In this document: piece after piece, positions 3,959-8,422 of the stretch
Layout: each line of letters opens with the position of its first letter
How positions within the stretch are numbered: the stretch's first letter is position 1
Source of the DNA: Kitasatospora aureofaciens
GTDB lineage: Bacteria; Actinomycetota; Actinomycetes; Streptomycetales; Streptomycetaceae
DNA: 8,422 nucleotides
Assembly (NCBI GenBank): GCA_000720845.1
Contig: JODU01000060.1
Location: forward strand, 1 to 8,422
Reading direction: 5' to 3'
Notes under the pieces: model-generated
What the model saw: only the letters and a program-made list of their open reading frames with translations
What the model was told of the DNA's origin: nothing
The model's database searches: none
Translations under genes and position numbers: made by a program

Positions 3959-6862
3959 ATGAATACAACCGATGCGAAGGCACGTGGAGCTGCCCCCCCA
4001 TTCGACGCTGAGCGCGTGGCGTCACCCCTACGCTTCACTCTCCTGGGCCCAGTCCGGGCTTGGCGCGGTGCCGACGAACTGGACCTAGGCTCGCCACAGC
4101 AGTGTGTCGTGCTTGCAGCCTTGCTGCTCCAGCGAGGGCGACCCGTTACAACAGGCGCACTGGTCGACGCCGTATGGGGGGACGAACCGCCGGCCACAGC
4201 TGTCCCAGTTCTGCGCACCTATGTGTCACGACTGCGCAAGGTACTTGAGTCCGAGCAGGGGGTTGAAAAGCCCCCGCAGGTGATTGTCTCAGTCGCGGAC
4301 GGGTACCGTGCTCACGTTTCAGACGCCTTCCTGGACCTGGGAGTCTTCGAACAGCAGGTCACCACAGCAAAGAACCTGCGTGCCGCAGGTGACGTGCCGG
4401 CAGCCGCAGAGGCCCTGCACGCCGCGCTCGACCTATGGGAAGGTGCGGCGCTGGCCGGACTGCCAGGTCCGTTCGCCGAGGCTGAGCGCTCTCGCTTGGC
4501 CGAGATACGGCTGGCTGCACTAGATACCCGGCTCGACATCGACCTCCAGCTCGGGCGGCATAGCGAGGTGGTCCCTGAACTGACGTCGCTGATCGATGAG
4601 TACCCGTTTCGGGAAGAGTTGTGCCGACTGCTGATGCTGGCGTTGTACCGCTCGGGTCGGCGGGCTGAAGCGCTCGCTCGATACCGCCGGATGCGTGGCA
4701 TCTTGGTGACTGAACTGGGTATCGAGCCAGGGGCGCCCCTCCGGGAGCTGCACGAACGCATGCTGATGGCTGATACCTCCATAGATCACCGCGCACCGGA
4801 CAACGGAACGCCCAGGGCGGAACCGGCCTCCGAACAGTGGGTGCGTCCCGCCCAGCTACCCGCTGACCTGCTTGCCTTCACCGGGCGACAAGCCGAACTC
4901 CGGCAAAGCCAGAACCTACTGCCGAGCGATGGGAGGCTGCCCTTCACGGTGGTGATCAGCGCTATCGGCGGTATGGCCGGAATCGGTAAGACCACCCTCG
5001 CCGTACACTGGGCTCACACCCTCGCTGACCGCTATCCCGACGGACAACTTTTCATCAATCTGCGCGGATACGACGCAGCCGGTTCGGCGGTCTCCCCGCA
5101 AGATGCCGTTCGTGTCTTCCTCGAAGCACTTGGTGTACCTGAGCAGAGGCTCCCCGCCTCGCCGGACGCCCAGACGGCGTTGTACCGCAGTCTCCTCGCT
5201 CGCAGGAGGGTGCTGATCGTCCTCGACAACGCCCGCGATACCAATCAGGTCCGTCCACTGCTGCCGGCTTCCCCTGGCTGTCTTGTCATCGTCACCAGCC
5301 GTAGCCGGCTCACCGGTCTGATAGCGACCGAGGGCGCCCATCCGCTGATCCTGTCCAGTTTGACGGCTGCCGAGGGTTGCGAACTGTTGGCACGCCGCAT
5401 AGGCGACGAGCGGTTGTCGAAAGAGCCAGGAGCGGCGGAGGAAATCGTCCGTCTCTGCGGTGGGCTGCCGCTGGCCCTGGCCGTGGTGGCCGCCCGCCTG
5501 GCGACCAACCCCGGCTTCTCACTGAGCGCCGTGGTAGACGAGCTGCATGAGAGCCGGGGCAGTCTCGACGCCTTCGCGAGCGCTGACATCGTCACAGACG
5601 TGAGGGCAGTTTTCTCCTGGTCCTACGAGGTATTGACCGACGGCGCTGCGAGGCTGTTCAACCTATTGAGCTTGCACGCTGGCCCTGACATTTCCGCGTC
5701 GGCTGTAGCTGCTCTGGTCGGCCTTCCTGTCCGACAGACTCGCAGCCTCCTCACAGAGCTCACTGGTGCCCACCTGCTGACAGAACGTCTCCCGGGACGT
5801 TACGCCCTGCATGACTTGCTGCGGGTCTACGCCGACGAGCAACTTCACGCCCATACGTCAGCCGACGAGCGTGAGCGAGCCGTTGAGCGACTCTTGACCT
5901 GGTACGAACACAGCGCGGCAGCCGCGTACTGCCAACTCACTCCGCATCGCCGCAAGGTCCCTCTCCAAACATTGCCTCCTGATTGCCATCCGCTCACGTT
6001 CAGTACGCGTCACCAGGCCCTGGAATGGTGCGACACTGAACAGGCCAGCCTCGTTGGCGCCGTGCACCAAGCCGCCACGTTGGACAGGTCAGGCATTGCA
6101 TGGCGGCTGAATTCCGCCTTGTGGAGCTTCTTCTATCTCCGCGGCCGTGTGTACGACTGGCTCGACACGTCGCGGACCGCTCTCGCGGCTGCCCGTTCCG
6201 TACACGACCGCACCGGGGAAGTATGGTGCCTCAGCAATGTAGCCACCGCGCTGACGATGATGCGTCAGTTCAATGAGGCTATCGAATATTTTCGGCAGAC
6301 AATGGTGCTCTCTCGGGAACTCGGAGACGTTGACGGCAGAGCCTTGGCGGTGGCCAACCTAGGTAACGTCTACTTGCAACTCGGGCAGCTCGACAAGGCT
6401 GTTGATTACACCCGCCGAACCTTGGCACTGAGCCAAATTCGCGGTGATGCCTGGCAGGAGGGCATCTGTCTGGTCAACCTGGGGGACGCCTATCAACGGC
6501 TTAGCCGGTTCGATGAGGCCGTCGATCACTTGGAGCAGGGGCTGACCGTACTACGCGCCACAGGCAACCGCTGGGTCGAAGGCGTCACTCTTGACATCCT
6601 CGGGACCCTCCAGTACCGGCTCCAGCACCACGAGGCGGCAGTCGACTGCTTTCACCAGGCACTCGAAGCGCACAGGGACGTCGGAAATCGATGGGTCGAA
6701 GGGGACACTCTCGGTCACCTTGGACTTGTCCTTCAGGACGTCGGTCGAACAGGCGAGGCACGAGCCTGTTGGCAGCAAGCTCTCGAGATCTTCGAGGAGC
6801 TCAATCATCCGGACGTTCAAAAGGCTCGGGAAAACCTCCGAGGACTGGAAGAAGGCTGCTAG
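3959..6862 (+). CDS. AfsR-like SARP transcriptional regulator (NB-ARC, TPR)
   Basis: This 967-residue protein is a large SARP of the AfsR type, a cytoplasmic DNA-binding activator usually governing antibiotic or other secondary metabolism. Residues about 24-120 form the OmpR-like winged helix (RFTLLGPVRAW, LVDAVWGDEPP, TYVSRLRKVL, DGYRAHV). Residues about 126-270 are the bacterial transcriptional activation domain (LDLGVFEQQV, WEGAALAGLPGPFAEAER, PFREELCRLLMLALYRSGR, TELGIEPGAPLRELHERML). An NB-ARC ATPase follows: Walker A GGMAGIGKTT (337-346), Walker B VLIVLDN (418-424), VTSRS (445-449), GGLPLAL (501-507) and LHDLLRVYA (617-625). Residues about 751-950 are five TPRs with a 40-residue period, probably a signal or partner interface. 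All core motifs are intact and no TTA codon was seen in frame, so bldA control is not suggested. Neighbours are insertion sequences, so the target pathway cannot be named. The GTG at 4016 is an alternative start that would still keep the winged helix. Confidence 0.95.
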   Translation: MNTTDAKARGAAPPFDAERVASPLRFTLLGPVRAWRGADELDLGSPQQCVVLAALLLQRGRPVTTGALVDAVWGDEPPATAVPVLRTYVSRLRKVLESEQGVEKPPQVIVSVADGYRAHVSDAFLDLGVFEQQVTTAKNLRAAGDVPAAAEALHAALDLWEGAALAGLPGPFAEAERSRLAEIRLAALDTRLDIDLQLGRHSEVVPELTSLIDEYPFREELCRLLMLALYRSGRRAEALARYRRMRGILVTELGIEPGAPLRELHERMLMADTSIDHRAPDNGTPRAEPASEQWVRPAQLPADLLAFTGRQAELRQSQNLLPSDGRLPFTVVISAIGGMAGIGKTTLAVHWAHTLADRYPDGQLFINLRGYDAAGSAVSPQDAVRVFLEALGVPEQRLPASPDAQTALYRSLLARRRVLIVLDNARDTNQVRPLLPASPGCLVIVTSRSRLTGLIATEGAHPLILSSLTAAEGCELLARRIGDERLSKEPGAAEEIVRLCGGLPLALAVVAARLATNPGFSLSAVVDELHESRGSLDAFASADIVTDVRAVFSWSYEVLTDGAARLFNLLSLHAGPDISASAVAALVGLPVRQTRSLLTELTGAHLLTERLPGRYALHDLLRVYADEQLHAHTSADERERAVERLLTWYEHSAAAAYCQLTPHRRKVPLQTLPPDCHPLTFSTRHQALEWCDTEQASLVGAVHQAATLDRSGIAWRLNSALWSFFYLRGRVYDWLDTSRTALAAARSVHDRTGEVWCLSNVATALTMMRQFNEAIEYFRQTMVLSRELGDVDGRALAVANLGNVYLQLGQLDKAVDYTRRTLALSQIRGDAWQEGICLVNLGDAYQRLSRFDEAVDHLEQGLTVLRATGNRWVEGVTLDILGTLQYRLQHHEAAVDCFHQALEAHRDVGNRWVEGDTLGHLGLVLQDVGRTGEARACWQQALEIFEELNHPDVQKARENLRGLEEGC

Positions 6863-6921
6863 GTGAGCAGCAAGGCTGGGACTCGTACTCACCCTCCAGT
6901 TGGAGATCGACCGAGCCCTAG
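6863..6921 (+). other. SARP 3' flank interrupted by IS701-family element
   Basis: A GTG immediately follows the SARP stop codon, with AGAAGG 8 nt before it. It opens a frame (MSSKAGTRTHPPVGDRPSP) that runs in frame through the IS left end into the transposase. The first 19 codons are host or flanking DNA, not transposase. If the IS and one CTAG copy are removed, this frame continues without a stop into the IS5-type transposase at the right edge. Whether it was ever translated is unknown. No strong terminator is visible; only CTCCAGTTGGAG gives a short weak stem. Confidence 0.4.
6918..6921. repeat. Target site duplication CTAG, left copy
   Basis: CTAG directly abuts the left inverted repeat, and an identical CTAG lies at 8324-8327 directly after the right one. 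A 4-bp duplication of the YTAR type is known for IS701-family elements. Confidence 0.88.
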
Positions 6922-6934
6922 TAGTGCTTCGTTA
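6922..6934 (+). repeat. Left terminal inverted repeat of IS701-family element
   Basis: TAGTGCTTCGTTA is the exact reverse complement of 8311-8323. After one mismatch the match continues with GTT, so the repeat may be counted as 16 of 17. Confidence 0.92.
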
Positions 6935-6973
6935 CGTTGGGTGATCTTGCCTGGTGGTGGGCATTCTCCTGGC

Positions 6974-8203
6974 ATGAGGCTGGGGGAGGTGGAACGACTC
7001 CGGGGTGAGCTATCGGAGTTCGTTGCCGATGTGTTGGCCTCGCTGCCGCGTCGGGACCAGCGGCGGTGGGGCGAGTGTTATCTGCGGGGCCTGATGCTGG
7101 ACGGCCGTCGTAAGTCGGTCCAGCCGATGGCCGAGCGGCTGCCGGACGGCAACATGCAGGCATTGCAGCAGTTCGTGAACCAGTCGCCGTGGGATCCGCT
7201 GCCGGTGCGGCGGCGGATCGCCCAGAAGCTGTGCGAGGCAGTCCGGCCCGAGGTGTGGGTCGTCGATGATGTGTCGTTCCCCAAGTGCGGAACCTTGTCA
7301 GTCGGGGTGGCTCGGCAGTACTGCGGGACGTTGGGCAAGCGGGCGAACTGCCAGGTCGCGGTCAGTGTGCACGCAGCCACCGACACTGCCTCGTGCCCGC
7401 TCGAGTGGGAGTTGTTCCTGCCCGAGAGCTGGGCCCACGACAACGGGCGGCGTCGACGGGCAGGGGTGCCCGACGAGGTCGGGCATGTCTCCAAGACGCG
7501 TCTGGCACTGGGGCTGCTGGAACGGTTGGCCGAGCAGGACCTGACCGTGCCGGTGATCGTCGCCGATGCCGGCTACGGCCGCAGCGTTTCCTTCCGGCTC
7601 GCTCTGGAGGAACGCGGTTGGTCATACGTCATGGCAGTGGACCCCAAGGAGGTCGCCCGTCCGGCCGCGGCAGAGCCGTCCCAGCCCGAGTACGGCGGGC
7701 TGGGTCCGCCCACTCTGCCCCGCTACCGCGAACCGGCCAAGCCGCTGACCTCGCTCATCGCCCCCGGCACCCGCTTCGAGCCGGTCACCTGGCGTCAAGG
7801 CAGCAAAGGTGCCATGACCTCACACTTCGCCGTGCTCGAAGTGCGGCCTTCGGGCAAGGAAGCCACTCGCACCGCCCAAGAGACGGCTGGCGGACGCAGC
7901 CGGTGGAACGGAGTGCTGCCGCTGCGGACGCTGCTGGTCGAACAGCCCGCTGAAGCTGCTGAGCCGACTGCCTACTGGATGACCAACCTGCCCGCCAGCA
8001 CTCCGGTCGCCGACCTGGTGAGGTGGGCGAAGATGCGCTGGCGGATCGAGCACGACTACCGCGAGCTCAAGCACGGCCTGGGCCTGGACCACTTCGAGGG
8101 CCGGACCTGGCGAGGCTGGCACCACCACGTCACTCTCGTCACCGCCGCCCAGGCATTCCTCACCCTCCGGCGGCTCGACCCAAAAGCCCAGATGCCGGCC
8201 TGA
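6974..8203 (+). CDS. IS701-family DDE transposase
   Basis: This 409-residue enzyme catalyses cut-and-paste movement of the surrounding element. Starting from the ATG at 6974, the catalytic core shows VVDDVSFPKCG (first Asp near 98-99), SVGVARQYCGTLGK and NCQVAVSVH. These are followed by WELFLPESWA, PVIVADAGYG (second Asp at 198) and WRIEHDYRELKHGLGLDHFE, which carries the catalytic Glu (359 or 364). This order and the GRTWRGWHHH tail are typical of IS701-type transposases, and the length is normal. The open frame extends upstream to 6863, but anything before 6922 lies outside the IS. The GTG at 6941 is a possible alternative start. Ribosome binding before 6974 is weak (GGTGGTGGG about 12 nt upstream). 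There is no frameshift or stop, so the enzyme is probably active. Confidence 0.93.
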   Translation: MRLGEVERLRGELSEFVADVLASLPRRDQRRWGECYLRGLMLDGRRKSVQPMAERLPDGNMQALQQFVNQSPWDPLPVRRRIAQKLCEAVRPEVWVVDDVSFPKCGTLSVGVARQYCGTLGKRANCQVAVSVHAATDTASCPLEWELFLPESWAHDNGRRRRAGVPDEVGHVSKTRLALGLLERLAEQDLTVPVIVADAGYGRSVSFRLALEERGWSYVMAVDPKEVARPAAAEPSQPEYGGLGPPTLPRYREPAKPLTSLIAPGTRFEPVTWRQGSKGAMTSHFAVLEVRPSGKEATRTAQETAGGRSRWNGVLPLRTLLVEQPAEAAEPTAYWMTNLPASTPVADLVRWAKMRWRIEHDYRELKHGLGLDHFEGRTWRGWHHHVTLVTAAQAFLTLRRLDPKAQMPA

Positions 8204-8310
8204 CCCTCTACCAGGTCCTGGACGCCCTCCAAGACCTGCTGAGGTGCTGGACCGGCACCTGCACAACCTGCGGCCGACCACTCACCACACGCAGAACCAG
8301 ACCCAGAACC

Positions 8311-8323
8311 TAACGAAGCACTA
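8311..8323 (-). repeat. Right terminal inverted repeat of IS701-family element
   Basis: TAACGAAGCACTA on the plus strand is the exact reverse complement of the left end at 6922-6934. Confidence 0.92.
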
Positions 8324-8327
8324 CTAG
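8324..8327. repeat. Target site duplication CTAG, right copy
   Basis: CTAG immediately follows the right inverted repeat and matches 6918-6921. Its final G may also be the first base of the neighbouring IS5-type element. Confidence 0.88.
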
Positions 8328-8422
8328 GCAGTTTCGTTTGGATCAGTTGGTCGTTGGTCCGGTTGTGCCGTTGACTGATGCGCAGTGGGCGCGGATCGAG
8401 CCGTTGCTCCCGGACCGGACGC
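8327..8422 (+). mobile_element. Left end of an IS5-family element, cut by window edge
   Basis: GGCAGTTTCGTTTGGATCA, starting at 8327, looks like the terminal inverted repeat of an IS5-type element. It lies 38 nt before the first codons of a typical IS5-family transposase. The right end is outside the window, so the boundary rests on position only. Confidence 0.5.
8365..8422 (+). CDS. IS5-family transposase, N-terminal fragment
   Basis: The frame from GTG 8365 reads VPLTDAQWARIEPLLPDRT and continues off the window. PLTDAQWARIEPLLP is the characteristic opening of a widespread actinobacterial IS5-family transposase (a DUF4096-like N-terminal domain). The same frame is open upstream through the presumed terminal repeat, so the start could be further left; the GTG gives the usual family N-terminus. 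The catalytic domain is not visible. The decayed C-terminal relic at 3400-3842 may belong to the same family. Confidence 0.8.
   Translation, partial: MPLTDAQWARIEPLLPDRT

Larger units (their letters stand above)
6922..8323 (+). mobile_element. Complete IS701-family insertion sequence, 1402 bp
   Basis: The element is defined by 13-bp perfect terminal inverted repeats beginning TAGTGC, flanked by CTAG duplications. It carries one intact DDE transposase gene, with about 120 bp of non-coding DNA after its stop codon. Clean ends, matching target duplications and an undamaged gene indicate a recent insertion that is probably still mobile, unlike the three decayed transposase genes elsewhere in the window. 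It landed 59 bp after the SARP stop codon and directly beside the left end of another insertion sequence. Confidence 0.93.

Noticed and set aside
3720..4025. Minus-strand frame with a helix-turn-helix-like LYSWIHRG segment
   Set aside because: It overlaps both the decayed transposase C-terminus and the start of the SARP gene on the opposite strand. The resemblance is short and probably accidental.
6863..6973. N-terminal 37 residues as part of the IS701-family transposase
   Set aside because: The IS begins at 6922, so the first 19 codons are outside the element, and family similarity starts at about the ATG at 6974.

Overview
The window is high-GC DNA with strong G/C bias at third codon positions, GTG starts, an AfsR-type SARP regulator and several actinobacterial transposase families. 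This points to Streptomyces or a close relative. It looks like an accessory, insertion-sequence-rich region such as a chromosome arm, genomic island or large plasmid. No tRNA, rRNA, CRISPR array or core metabolic gene was seen.

Layout. At about 22-406 (minus strand) lies a broken 3' piece of an IS5-family transposase, with two small hairpins beside its broken end. At 582-1730 (plus) is an unrecognised gene whose protein is mostly three tandem repeats of exactly 96 residues (288 nt each). From 1731 to 2099 nothing is recognisable. At 2100-3120 is an IS5-like element with imperfect inverted ends; its transposase frame is broken twice by indels that cancel. It abuts a small minus-strand helix-turn-helix-like gene (start at 3329) with a good ribosome binding site and an upstream palindrome. 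That gene appears to have lost its 3' end to the insertion. At about 3400-3842 (plus) is a heavily decayed transposase relic. At 3959-6862 (plus) is an intact 967-residue AfsR-like regulator (winged helix, BTAD, NB-ARC ATPase, five TPRs). At 6922-8323 is a complete 1402-bp IS701-family element with 13-bp perfect inverted ends and a CTAG target duplication. At 8327-8422 the left end of another IS5-family element begins and runs off the window.

How the genes relate. The SARP gene is the only intact gene with a clear host-regulatory role. No biosynthetic genes accompany it here, so its targets lie outside the window or elsewhere in the genome. It sits between two IS5-type transposase pieces in the same orientation, so it may have moved as part of a composite element. 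The repeat protein is the best candidate for something undescribed: each repeat looks like three helices plus a glycine-rich hairpin, but no function can be assigned from sequence alone.
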